From: Acanthochlamys bracteata
Taxonomy: Eukaryota; Streptophyta; Magnoliopsida; Pandanales; Velloziaceae
Assembly: GCA_019914995.1 (NCBI GenBank)
Contig: CM034127.1
Span: 11,532,001 to 11,596,000 of the forward strand
DNA: 64,000 bases
Reading direction: 5' to 3'
The notes under the pieces were generated by a model. That model did no database searches, was not told the DNA's origin, and was given only the letters and a program-made list of their open reading frames with translations. Both the position numbers and the translations under genes were made by a program. Positions 44,407-57,035 of this stretch are shown here, one piece after another. How positions within the stretch are numbered: the stretch's first letter is position 1; every line of letters starts with the position of its first letter.

Positions 44407-45527
44407 GTTCATGCCATCAAAGTGCAGCAACTCAGTAACCATGGCCCTGCTGCAGCCTGCATTTGTTATCTTAGCATATATATAACTCCTTTCGGTCGCT
44501 ACTTAAGTAGGTTTTTGTGGCAAGAGATATTAGATTATAACCTGCATTCAGAATAATGACCGTGTCATGATCATGCCTAGTATGTAATTCTGCTATAACA
44601 CTGTTGTTAGTAAGTGAAGTAAATAATAGCTCCAACCCATTCTAATTAAATTATCTTCTGTTATGAGTTATGACTTTCTTCTTATCTCTGTTTAGAAAAG
44701 TCATGGCTTATTTTTTATTCTAGTGACTGAGACTTTGGTCCATTTTCTTGGTTTAGTTCTTGATGTTTCTTTTCCTTTTTCTAGTAATGAAATGAGGAAA
44801 TTCGATGAAGCTCAAGTGCTCAACTTGAAACTCGAAATTTGTTGATTTTGGTATTCTCTGACTTAATGATCAATTTACTACTAGTACTTGTTTATTAACC
44901 GGTTAGCAAATTCATTAGTAACTTGTTTATTAATACTGGTTAGTAAATTCATTAGCAAGTCAAGTTCTTCTTCTTTCTCTCTTTGCTGAGTCCAAGTCTT
45001 TGATTTTACAACCTTAAAATAGCTTATCTTACTCGTGCTTATTTATAAATCATCTCGCTGTAAAACCAACCAAAACCTTGCAATACAACTTCACCTCAAA
45101 AAAAGAAAGAAAAAAGAAAAAGAAAAACCTCACTGTTTTTCCTTTCATGGCATTCTCACAAGCTCTTGACAAGAAATATGGTTCTCAATTTTCTCCTTAT
45201 GCAGCTCTCTAACGCCAAGCCGTCGCAACTAAAACTTGCAGCAGCATTGCCTTCGGACGTGTTTCAAACGCTCGTAATTTCACTTTTTTTTGTCAGATTT
45301 TGAGTTTCGAACAGTTCATATATTTTAATTACATAAAAAATTCAGAACTCTATTTTTACATACGGACTTCAGTTCCAACTTTCTTATTTGCACATTTTCT
45401 AATACAACTATATTTTTTAATTTTTAACACACTTCTAAAATCTATCAAAATATAAATACTAAACTCTATTTTTATTTTTATTTTTTATTTTTACGAAATT
45501 CAGTGGGCATTTGAAATACGCCTTTCT
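44407..45527. other. Intergenic, no gene seen
   Basis: The 3' flank of the KAI2-like gene, then AT-rich DNA. An ATG at 45148 opens a 21-codon frame (MAFSQALDKKYG) that may be a remnant of the upstream part of the zinc-finger pseudogene, but it shows no conserved motif. Confidence 0.5.
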
Positions 45528-45927
45528 TTGAAGAACCGTCCACACAAGTGTACAATATGCAACAAAGCATTCTCATCTTACCAAGCACTTGGTGGGCACA
45601 AGGCAAGCCACGAACTTCCTCTCAAGCGAAGAAGCTGGACTTGTGCAAATCCTAGTGCTAGTAGTACTATGAGTTCTGCAGCAGCTATGTATAGTGGTTC
45701 TGCAGGGGCAACTTTGCACCAGTGCTCGGTTTGTAACCCGTTGTTTTTCATCGGGACAAACTCTTGGAGGGCACAAGAGATGCCATTACTAAGAGTGTGG
45801 CGTTTCGTTGGAGGAGACTGCAATGAGAGATTTTCACCTCAACAGGTTGCCGAAGATGGTGGAGGATGAGGAAGAAGAAGATGAAGTGCAGAGCCCTCTT
45901 CCTGTCGATAAGAAACTTAGGATTTGA
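45528..45927 (+). pseudogene. C1-2i (ZAT-type) C2H2 zinc-finger pseudogene
   Basis: The first finger is intact: HKCTICNKAFSSYQALGGH with KASH, including the plant QALGGH core. The second begins HQCSVCN, but the frame then shifts; the +1 frame continues FSSGQTLGGHKRCHY and meets an in-frame TAA. Past that stop the same frame reads MRDFHLNRLPK and ends EVQSPLPVDKKLRI, matching the EAR-like and C-terminal parts of ZAT proteins. The N-terminal third, with start codon and nuclear signal, is missing. ZAT proteins are stress-response repressors. This copy has one frameshift, one stop and a 5' truncation, so it should not make a full product. Confidence 0.8.
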
Positions 45928-46764
45928 CTTGAATTTTCTTTCTTTTTCTTACCTCAATTATTTATTCGATTGATTGGTTTATTGGTTCTCTTATGTTTTT
46001 TAAACATTTGATCTTTTTTTTTTGCTACTTTAATATTTGTTCATTCAATGACTGTAATTTTTAGCTAGCTTCTAACATTCAAGAAGTTTTTTATGTGAAA
46101 GAACCACATCAAAATGCAAAAGCTGGCTCCATTCAATGCTCTTTTTGCTTGGAAGAACTGACGCGGAAGCTCAAATTAAAGTACTGCTTTCACATAAATC
46201 CCTGCATAACCATTTATGTGAAAACATATTATTACAACTGCAGCTTCATTGCCATAACCATAAGTTGATTTCATAAAGAAAATCAGAAAATTCATTAGTA
46301 GGATCAGAAGCTTTCTTCGAATTATTCCTTTATTGAATGAAAGGTTTGCTTGACAGATCAAGAACATGTTTCAGGAAACGAGATGAATTATTACAAATAG
46401 AATCCAAGGCATCTATGAGTTAAATTACAGGAAGATAGTGCTGCCTGAAGATATATCGGTTGTACATACTCGTTCCTTGGGCATTCAGCTGAATGCCCGA
46501 GGAACGAGTATGTACAACCGATATATCTTCAGGCAGCACAGGCTGCTCAAGAAACAATGCACTACCGACACTTAAAAACATAGCACTAGTAACAAATATA
46601 TATCTGCTTTGCATTGATAGTCAATTTCAGTCCTTGAAATGAAAAGAACAAGATAGACAGGCATAAAACCTTCCATGAGATGCAAGGTTCCTGAGTTTTA
46701 AAACATTCAACTCTGATACTTGAGTAGCCATTAGCAAATTCCTTGTCCAGAAAACACTAGTATG
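45928..46764. other. Intergenic, contains a long palindrome
   Basis: Unique AT-rich sequence apart from the 102-bp palindrome at 46438-46539, listed separately. No gene seen. Confidence 0.5.
46438..46539. repeat. Near-perfect 102-bp palindrome
   Basis: The 51-base arms are exact reverse complements except for one T/G mismatch (46478 against 46499), and there is no spacer: the centre is CAGCTG at 46486-46491. The left arm begins GTGCTGCCTGAAGATATATC and the right arm ends with its complement at 46539. Complementarity stops abruptly at both edges. As RNA it would form a hairpin of about 49 base pairs with a minimal loop. Confidence 0.95.
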
Positions 46765-47430
46765 CTATTGTGAAGCATGGTCCTTCAGATTATTCTTCAC
46801 GGATGTAAGAAGCCTTCTCTTATCACCATAATCCTTCTTATCATACTCAATCCCTTGGAAGGTATCTTGGACATTCGATACTGACTACCAAAGCCCCAAC
46901 CAAGACCAAACCCTATTCCGCAGCCTCCACCTGTTACTAGCATGTATCATTCAGAAAGTACACTAAATTAATCTTTTAGAGAGAAGAGTTGATTACTTTA
47001 AAGAGGACCTACGCCGAGACCAAGAGATGTGCAGAGGCGTCCCTGGAATTGCAGGAGAGGATTAGCAAGACAGAGAGTAAATACTTCAGTACAAAATTAC
47101 CAGAGCCCAGTCTAACAAAAGTTGAAAGGCTGAGTAAATCAGAATGCTTTGAGCAGGACTATTGAGCCAAAATGACGAGATGTAAATACCAAGCAGTCAT
47201 AAGAACATCCAGCTGAAAAAACTTAACTGACAAAACGGATTACAAAAATGCTTTACCTCCAAATCCCCATCCTAATCCAAAGCCACAACTGACCAAATCC
47301 TGAAAAATCAAAAGAGTAGACAACACAAGTAGTTAAAGAGGCCTTCATAGGATATTTCATGGAATTCATGCCAAAACTGACTAGGTAAAGATATACAAAA
47401 GCCAACACCAGTTCCGGTAAATACCTAACT
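46765..47430 (-). pseudogene. TGD5-like glycine-rich protein pseudogene
   Basis: Minus-strand pieces match the small glycine-rich TGD5 protein of chloroplast lipid import, recalled from memory: TGTGVGF near 47420-47400, then CGFGLGWGFG at 47299-47257, a 34-nt exon at 47042-47009 encoding LGLGVG, and an exon from 46930 with GGCGIGFGLGWGFGSQYR. A C-terminal stretch FQGIEYDKKDYGDKRRLL ends at a TAG at 46765-46767. The pieces do not share one frame. The 47257 exon is 2 nt shorter than expected, the 34-nt exon has one extra base, and the last exon lacks one base before FQGIEY, with a TAG met in the shifted frame. Good splice sites bound most pieces. It is probably a decayed gene; sequencing errors are the alternative. 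Confidence 0.6.
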
Positions 47431-49036
47431 AACTGCACAAGTCGACCAACCAAAAGATTTTCTAGTCAAATATGAAAATGGGAAGCCAGATGAATAGAAC
47501 CCAGGATAAATACATGCTTATTCCTTCAATTCACAAAACAACCCCAATCTCAACCCAAACTACAACGAAGCCTTTATTTCAAAGTATGGATATGTGCACA
47601 AGCACCTTTGCTCATCATTAAGCTCTACCAAAACCATATCTCTTATGCTTGGAAACAGTATAATTTGAAAATAGCTATTAATCATCTTACATCAAATTAT
47701 ACCAGGAAGCAACTGAAGCTATGAATTTTCTCAGTGGCCATTATGCTTGAACACTTGCAGAGATCAAAGAGTTACCCAAAACAACCTCAACTAATGATAA
47801 CATCTACTCCAAATTCACGTTTAATAAGTCGTACACAAGTAAAATGAGAGAAACATAAGTCATATTAAGCCTCCAAATTAGTGTAGACTCGAATTAGTAG
47901 CAGAAAAATCTAAAGATAATGATTAAGTGAAAAATGAGTTAGCTAATTCAAAATTAAGCCAACAATTCATTTAGAGTTAGACCAAATAGAACATTAACTT
48001 AGTGAGCTTAATTACCCACATATCTTTATAGTTTTATACGGCCTCGATGCTAGACTAGACATGTAGTTATATATGAATGATGCTAACTTTTAAATATTGG
48101 TTAATTAGTCGACTTCAAGCCAATTGCAGAGCTTATTATCTAACTCACATTATACCACTAAAGAATCAAAATCTTCAATGAATTACTTCTGCAATCAATC
48201 CATTTTACGTACCTAATTTTATGGTTAAAGCAGCTCGGTTAAGAGGCTTGGTTAAAACCACATCCGCAGATTCGTCCGAAAAGATTAGTGAGAGAGAAGT
48301 CTTAACTGAGAAGGATGTAGAAATATGTAATGTAAACCACTCAACCCAAGTTCAATGCTTTGGATCATGCAGTTTAGTTGTAGATATCATCGAGATAGAG
48401 AGAGAGGTAACAGAGAGAGAACAAAACTGAAGAAAATTTCACGGAGATTGATCGACGAAATTGAAGGCGAGAAGTTGATAGGATGGAGGTTGAAGAAGTT
48501 GAACTGTTGAAGTACGCTATCCGGTATGAGTCTGGTCTCGGTTGCAATTGGTTCCATCGAATTGATTACGAATTTCCACATACGACTCATCAATAGATGA
48601 CCTTTTTTCCACCGGAATTTTATAACGTACACGTTCAGCTGTTATTTACATACATTAATTCAATGACAACTACACCAAATTTTGTATAAGCCAATTTTAT
48701 AAGAATAAAATTCAATTAAAAATAAAATTTATAAAATAACATTCAAACTGATAATTCGAATATGTGATATAAAATCTAATTTAACTTTCGATAAAAATAT
48801 AATTTAGTCTAAACATTTTAAATAATAATTTAAATACTTTAACTTATAGAACTCAAAATCTGTAAAAATTAGACTTTTTTGAATTGAAATATTGCCAGAG
48901 CCCCGACAACCACACAAACTTGAGAAAAACTGAAAGATAATGGACTTCTTCAGACGTACTTGCCATCACCCACTTCACAGATTAACTCATTCATTTCCAC
49001 TTCTAATTGTTAATCGTTCTCTTGGCTGCCGCTTAT
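47431..49036. other. Intergenic, possible upstream exon of the TGD5-like relic
   Basis: A strong minus-strand donor (TTAG/GTACGT) near 48212 may end the untranslated first exon of the TGD5-like gene, whose leader would run up to about 48.5 kb. Otherwise AT-rich, with no coding frame supported. The right end is the 5' flank of the first 5-beta-reductase copy. Confidence 0.4.
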
Positions 49037-49074
49037 ATGAGTTGGTGTGGGCCGGCGCCGGTGGTGCCGCTAAG
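49037..49074 (+). pseudogene. Broken first exon of the 5-beta-reductase copy 1
   Basis: ATGAGTTGGTG-TGGGCC... aligns with the intact first exon of copy 2 (55736-55774, MSWWWAGAVGAAK), but has 38 instead of 39 nt because one base of the TGGTGGTGG run is gone. The donor after AAG reads CTAATC instead of GTAATC, so both frame and splice site are lost. The following intron-like sequence still aligns with the copy-2 intron and ends at CCAG before AAGATGATCG. Confidence 0.85.
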
Positions 49075-49132
49075 CTAATCTTCATCAACCAATTCCGTTA
49101 TTGCTTTCTCTATTTATGTTGTGCATGTTTGA

Positions 49133-50314
<1,182 letters not shown>

Positions 50315-51391
50315 AAGTTAGAACTAATAAGCTCGGTCTTTACTTTTCTTTGGAAGGTGAACTCTTTGCAGCTTTGATATGCTTGTACGTATGTCGTGTG
50401 TAATGTTTTATGTTGGCATGTACATGTCGCAGCAGTAAAGACAATAATGTGCATCCGCTCTGTATTCCCGTATCCAATAATAATACGGACAAGTTACAGA
50501 TATTCAAAACAAATAGATAGAAGTGCTAATTTAGATTGATAGATTGGTTTCAAATCGAATCATTTAATAATCGGATCAAATTCTTTTAATCTTAATCGAA
50601 CTCATGAATATATACGGATCAATTTGTCAATTTTAACCTAACTTATTTAATAAATTGATCAAATTCAGATCGAACCATTTATAATTAATATTTTAAATTT
50701 AAAATTTATACTTTTAAACTTGAGTGAAATTATAAATTTAGTTGATGTTCTTGGTATGATGAGTATTCATCAAGATATGCAATCCTTACTATTTTTTCGA
50801 TTCTTAAAATGTTCTAAAGAACTTTTGTATTTTTATTTTTTGAAAATATATTGTGACAGCTAAAATTTTATAATTATAAAGAAATAGTAATACTTTCGAT
50901 AGAAATTTTAACAAAACATAGATAGCTGATAAAATTTTTTTATAAAATATAAATTCGTCATTAAAAAAATACTTATATAGTAATATTTTCGATAATATTA
51001 TAATTCTTATTTTATATTAGAATAATAAGACATGAAGAAAATGACTGATTATAAATACAATATAATTTAATAATTTATAAATTATTATTATTAATTTTTT
51101 TATTACAAAATTTTCTTATAATGTAAAGAAAAATTACAAAAGACTCAAGATATAGCAATTCGGATTTGTGGGTCAATTTCGGACCGATCCGAGTTGACTC
51201 ATTTAAAAATTGGATCAAATTCGTTCAATCCTAATCAAGTTCATATATTTGTATGTGTCAAAATTTTTAATCCTAATCCTAATTAAATAGATCTGTTTTG
51301 AATTAAAATTTTTGATCGAATCATATATTGTCACCTCTACAAACAGGTGAGATGTTGGTGGGAGGTAAGATATTGTTCCAAAATTAAAGGG
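50315..51391. other. Intergenic, AT-rich
   Basis: The 3' flank of copy 1, then AT-rich DNA with repeated words such as GGATCAAATTC and CGAATCAT. These recur near 50560-50680 and 51180-51320 and suggest an old, degenerate repeat. It ends with the target-site copy AAGGG at 51387-51391 next to the LTR. Confidence 0.45.
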
Positions 51392-51580
51392 TGTTAGAAT
51401 TATAAGGACAATTTTGATGATAACAAAGAATTAAGAACTATGATTTATATAAAACTAATAATCTGAAAACAAGTCTGCAGGATTAGACAAACAAAGATTA
51501 TTTAATTTCAAACAGACAAGAACGACCATCATCTGACCAATGTTGTCTTTACTACATATCTTGACAGAGGACAAAGACAC

Positions 51581-51706
51581 TACGGGATAGAGGATGCCAC
51601 AGCCACATCACAGTCAGCTGCTCGATTGCTCGAAGCGGGACAGAGAACAACATACGGGACAGAGGATGCCACAGCCACAATTCAGTCAGCTGTTCGACTA
51701 CTGAAG
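51581..51706. repeat. Diverged direct repeat within the LTR, period 72
   Basis: TACGGGATAGAGGATGCCAC at 51581 recurs as TACGGGACAGAGGATGCCAC at 51653. Similarity continues for about 55 bases in each copy (CAGTCAGCTG(C/T)TCGA). Confidence 0.8.
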
Positions 51707-51990
51707 CATAAGAAGACTTCTCTGTTTCGAGACAGACCCTTACGTTCAACGGCAACGAAATTTTCCTTACTCCAAAAATTACCTACATTCACAACGGACT
51801 GAAGCATTTCAAACAGAAGATTCACAAGAGCTAAAATCATCTTCAATCTCACACAAAAGGAAAGCTCAATAATCAAGGAAAGAAAGCAGTCAAAATCCTT
51901 GATCAAGTAAAGCAGTCAACCTGCATTGCATTTATTATGGACATGCCATATCAACTCATCATCTCACCGAGTTTCAGACAGAAGCTTAGC

Positions 51991-52094
51991 TAAATTAAGC
52001 TTTCAACCGTTGGCAGCAAATTCAAACTTCTACAACGCATTCTAAATTAAGCTTTCAACCGTTGGCAGCAAATTCAAACTTCTACAACGCATTC
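51991..52094. repeat. Exact tandem duplication of 52 bp in the LTR
   Basis: Two identical 52-base units, each starting TAAATTAAGCTTTCAACCGT, abut at 52042/52043. Identity implies a recent duplication compared with the period-72 repeat upstream. Confidence 0.95.
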
Positions 52095-53023
52095 AATGCA
52101 ACGAAGACTTTGCACAAACACAGCTGAAGGACCACTGGACAACACCACTTCCCCTCTGACGTGAAGAACCGAGCGCCAACAGCAACGTTCCTCAACGGCT
52201 CCTGCACAGGAAAGAAACTCTATAAGAAGGGAGTCACAGCAACGAAGAAACGTGGTGGAGAAAGAGAGAAAAATAAAGAGAGAACATAAAGAAAACAGAA
52301 GTAAAGAAAACCCAAGCAAAAACAGAGATATACAAGAACTCTACCACTCTACACAAAAATATTTTACTGCTGATCACGAACTCCACTACTCCACACAAAC
52401 AAATCTTGCTGCAAATCATACTGAAGAAATCTCTCTCAGCAACCTCTCCGATCATCTCATTTGAATCACATCATAAACACTTAACATTCATGAGATAGAT
52501 CCGTGTTCAATTTTGGTTTATTTTCTTGTAACCTCTTTATCGATTGTAAAAAGGTGGTGCTGCAGCGCCTTGTAAAGAAAGCTTCGAGTAGAGCTTGGTG
52601 TAAGTTCTTAGACCTTGTAATAGTCTTTAGCAAATCGGCCCGAGGGGACGGCGTGTCCAAGAGGGTCGTTAGGGGTTGTCTTGGCGAAGAAATCCGATAA
52701 AGTAAGTGTGCTTGGCGAAGCACTTTGCTCAAGGTGTATTTGTAGCTTATTAAAGGTATAGTGAAGCTTTGGCTCTGGTGATAGAGCGACCGTGAATGTA
52801 GGCAAAAAAGTTTTGCCGAACCACGTTAAATACCATGAGCATTACTCTTTGTCACTTATGTCAGTAAACACTCTAACTCTCTCTGTCTGCAGGTTACAGC
52901 ATTGACACAGCCGGCTGTTAGCTCGCTGCCAGTAGGATAACAAACTTAACGAAAATTTTTATAGACTAACTCAATTCACCCCTCCCCTCTTGAGTTAATA
53001 TTGCAGGAATATCTAACAAAGGG

Positions 53024-53588
53024 CTTGTTAACCAAATTACCAATTCATTTTTTTTTTCAAGCTCACTTTCATTACAAAATAAATAAACACTTTAAACTAA
53101 ATTGTTTTTATCAAAATTTATTTCAAAATTATAATTTTAAATTTTAGTTTGAATACAAAAATAATTTCAATTTTAATTTTAATTTTCTTTTTTAAATTTA
53201 TTTAAAAAAAATGAGTTTAGTAAAAATAAACATGCCCGAAGCATGTCTTTGGCCGTTTGCGAGGTCTTTAAAAACTATATTTATAAAAAAGTATTTGTAA
53301 GTTATATTTAAATAAAGAACACATTTTTAGTTTTAAAATAAACTGAAACAAGATGTTTAATTGAAGAACTATTAAGAAATTAAAGAATAATATAAATAAT
53401 TAAAATATTTTGAAGTATATAATGTAAGATATATATTACATTTTATATTTCTTCATATATACTTTAATTTCATTATACTAATATATTTTCTATACATTTA
53501 AATTTAATATTTTTAATTAAATTTTTATAACTACGTTTCTGTTGTTAGAAACAGAAACAAAAAAGAAAGACTATTTTTCTTTCGCCAA
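53024..53588. other. AT-rich interval between two transposable elements
   Basis: Almost pure A/T with fold-back character. GGGCTTGTT at the left (touching the LTR duplication) and AACATGCCC at 53227-53235 are inverted, suggesting an AT-rich MITE next to which the LTR element inserted. No gene. Confidence 0.4.
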
Positions 53589-53596
53589 CTTCAGAC

Positions 53597-53979
53597 TATA
53601 GGTGCAAAAACGGATGGGCCGGGCTGGTCCGATCCGGTCCGGTTTCATTTCTCAGGATCCGGCCCGGCCTATTTATCCGATTTATATTTTAATTTTATAT
53701 AAAAAAATAGAAATTAAAAATTATTTTTAAAATAAAATTAAAAAATAAATATTTTTTATTTTTTAAATTTATTTTTTAGTAATATAAAAATATTTTTTAT
53801 TGAAATTTGATCTGGTCAACGAGCATTGACCGGTCAATATGAACAGTACCCAGGCAGGCGGGCCGTCTGGCAAGCCAACATAATCAGCCCGTCCTGTCCG
53901 TTGGACCGGCTCGATCCTGTCACTATTCACCGGACCGGGCGGACCGGCCCGTTTGGCCTGGCCCATTTTTACACCTCTA
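53597..53979. mobile_element. hAT-type MITE with 8-bp target-site duplication
   Basis: CTTCAGAC flanks the element exactly on both sides (53589-53596 and 53980-53987). The ends TATAGGTGCAAAAA and TTTTTACACCTCTA are terminal inverted repeats with two mismatches. An 8-bp duplication with T(A/T)(G/T)AGGTG-like ends is diagnostic of the hAT superfamily. The subterminal regions are GC-rich (GGGCCGGGC, CCGGTCCGG) around an AT-rich core. No transposase is encoded, so it is non-autonomous. Confidence 0.93.
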
Positions 53980-54131
53980 CTTCAGACTCCCGATAATCTA
54001 ACCCTAATTTCTTCTAAAAGTTTTCATCAAATTCGATCGACGATCGAGTTTTCATTGCAAATTTAATCATTTCTTTAATTACGGTTACAATAATCAACTT
54101 TGCCGATGGAATCATTCATTGAATTGTGGTA

Positions 54132-54311
54132 ATGGATCTCAATCCTTAGCTCAACTTGAGCTCAGCGGCTGGTGTTGGCGGTGATCTTGATGAAGTTTAC
54201 TTGCCCACACCCATAATCTACGATCCAACTCAGTACTTGAAAGATCTTGCAAGCAATGGTTTTGAGGAACTCTACGATCCACTTTCTCTAGCATCACCGC
54301 TTGATATCTAG
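54132..54311 (+). pseudogene. Unidentified gene relic with in-frame stops
   Basis: From the ATG at 54132 the frame reads MDLNP, a TAG, then LNLSSAAGVGGDLDEVYLPT and PIIYDPTQYLKDLASNGFEE, and LYDPLSLASPLDI before a second TAG. The composition is clearly protein-like. The preceding 130 bases resemble a leader (CTAACCCTAATTTC...) and the reading continues beyond with further stops. I do not recognise the family. No introns are apparent, so it may be a retro-copy. It lies just right of the hAT MITE. Confidence 0.4.
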
Positions 54312-55735
54312 TTCAATCTACCATCGATGCTACCGTACGACTAGGCTGAACATGCCTTAATCGACCTTGATGCTGATGATAGCTCACTGATTGAACCACG
54401 TCAGCACCAGCGGTGGCGGCTTAGCCATAGGTTCAAATCTTCTATGCTTACGCCGAATTACTGTAGTTTCGAATATGTTCTACCGTCATGTGGAAGTCGA
54501 TATTGTCGATGCTGTCATCATTGATTGTGATCTTTGTCTTCGGCAATAAAAAATTGTCGAAGATTGTAGTCATTGAAGAAGTAGAAGTACAAGCATTAGA
54601 TATTGATTTCAACTCGGATTGTGAGGAAGAATGAGAAACGGTGAAAAAGAAGATCTTCAATTTCGTTGAATGCTCCGTTTGTGAGCTCATTGGCTCCGTT
54701 GCTTCTCTTTCGTGACTTGGTAAAGAAGTGATTCGATCCAGAATGACGGTCGGGTCATCAATTTTTGGTTAGATCGAATCGATCTGGTTCGAATCTGACT
54801 ATACTAACTCTAATATGTGTGTTTTTAGATATTTTTATTTTATTCCTAATTATCTTCTTAGGAGTAGCGTCTAAATCCGCTATATATTGCGTTAAATAAT
54901 CATAAGATAAATTTATTATAATATCAGTAACAATATAGATGAGAAAGGAATTTTAAATTATTAATAAAATAACACATGTCAAGCTTATTTTGCTATTTGT
55001 GTAGTGAAAGATCAACTCTTTTTGTACGTACTCTCATAAACTTCTTCTTGTACAACAGTACAAGTCTATTATTTTTATGTAAAATATGAATTATATATGT
55101 TCAATCACTTCATTGAATAATAAGCGATTCAATGGCTATAAAAGCATATTTAAAATGCCCAAAACTTTAATTGCTTATGTCAAAATTAAAATTTCAAATA
55201 ATTCACGTATTTTTTATATTATAAAAATTAAAATTTTACTTTAATATTATTTTACACAAAACTTTAAATAAAATTAAAATATAAAAATTAAACTACATTT
55301 TAATTATTTTAATAAATAATTAAAATATAAAAATTAAGATTTACTTTTTATTTATTTTTAAAAAAAATTATTTTTTTATAAAATTTTGTTACGAGTGTTT
55401 AAAATACGTCGTTAAAAATGTAAAAAAAAAAAAAGAAAAATATTGATACGAGAAGAGTGTAACGAGTGTATGCTACTTTCCTTTTATCATACTTATCCTC
55501 CCTATACAAATAAAATGCCGACTACGGTGTACCTGTTCTTGGGTAGAATACACGTATACATGTTGTCGAACATATAGATTTTAATCTAATCTCCTTTATA
55601 TAACATGAGAATTCCACCAGCTAGGACAGACAGCTCCACAAAATACAAAACCAGAAACAAGCTTCTTCCGACAAGCTTCAGCAAATCTTATATTTTATAC
55701 ATATTTCCGATCGTTCTCTTCGCCGCCGGGTAACC
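54312..55735. other. Intergenic, AT-rich, 5' flank of copy 2
   Basis: Beyond the relic the sequence is AT-rich. A fold-back island lies at about 55145-55412 (CATATTTAAAATGCCC against GTGTTTAAAATACGTCG, inverted). The last 150 bases are the leader and promoter of the second 5-beta-reductase gene; a TATATTTTATAC stretch at 55689 is too close to the ATG to be a convincing TATA box. Confidence 0.45.

Positions 55736-57035
<1,300 letters not shown>

Larger units (their letters stand above)
51392..53018 (+). mobile_element. Solo LTR of a Ty1-copia-type retrotransposon
   Basis: The 1627-bp unit begins TGTTAGA and ends TCTAACA, a 7-bp terminal inverted repeat with the canonical TG...CA ends. It is flanked on both sides by AAGGG (51387-51391 and 53019-53023), a 5-bp target-site duplication. 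No internal gag-pol region or second LTR is present, so the internal part was removed by LTR-LTR recombination. Within it lie a TATAAG box near 52220 and a C-rich segment before the 3' end (AATTCACCCCTCCCCTCTTG), typical of large copia LTRs. Two internal tandem duplications are listed separately. Confidence 0.93.

Noticed and set aside
52252-52464. ORF rich in Lys, Glu and Asn inside the LTR
   Set aside because: It lies in the LTR of a retrotransposon and has no gag or pol feature; it is best seen as non-coding LTR sequence.
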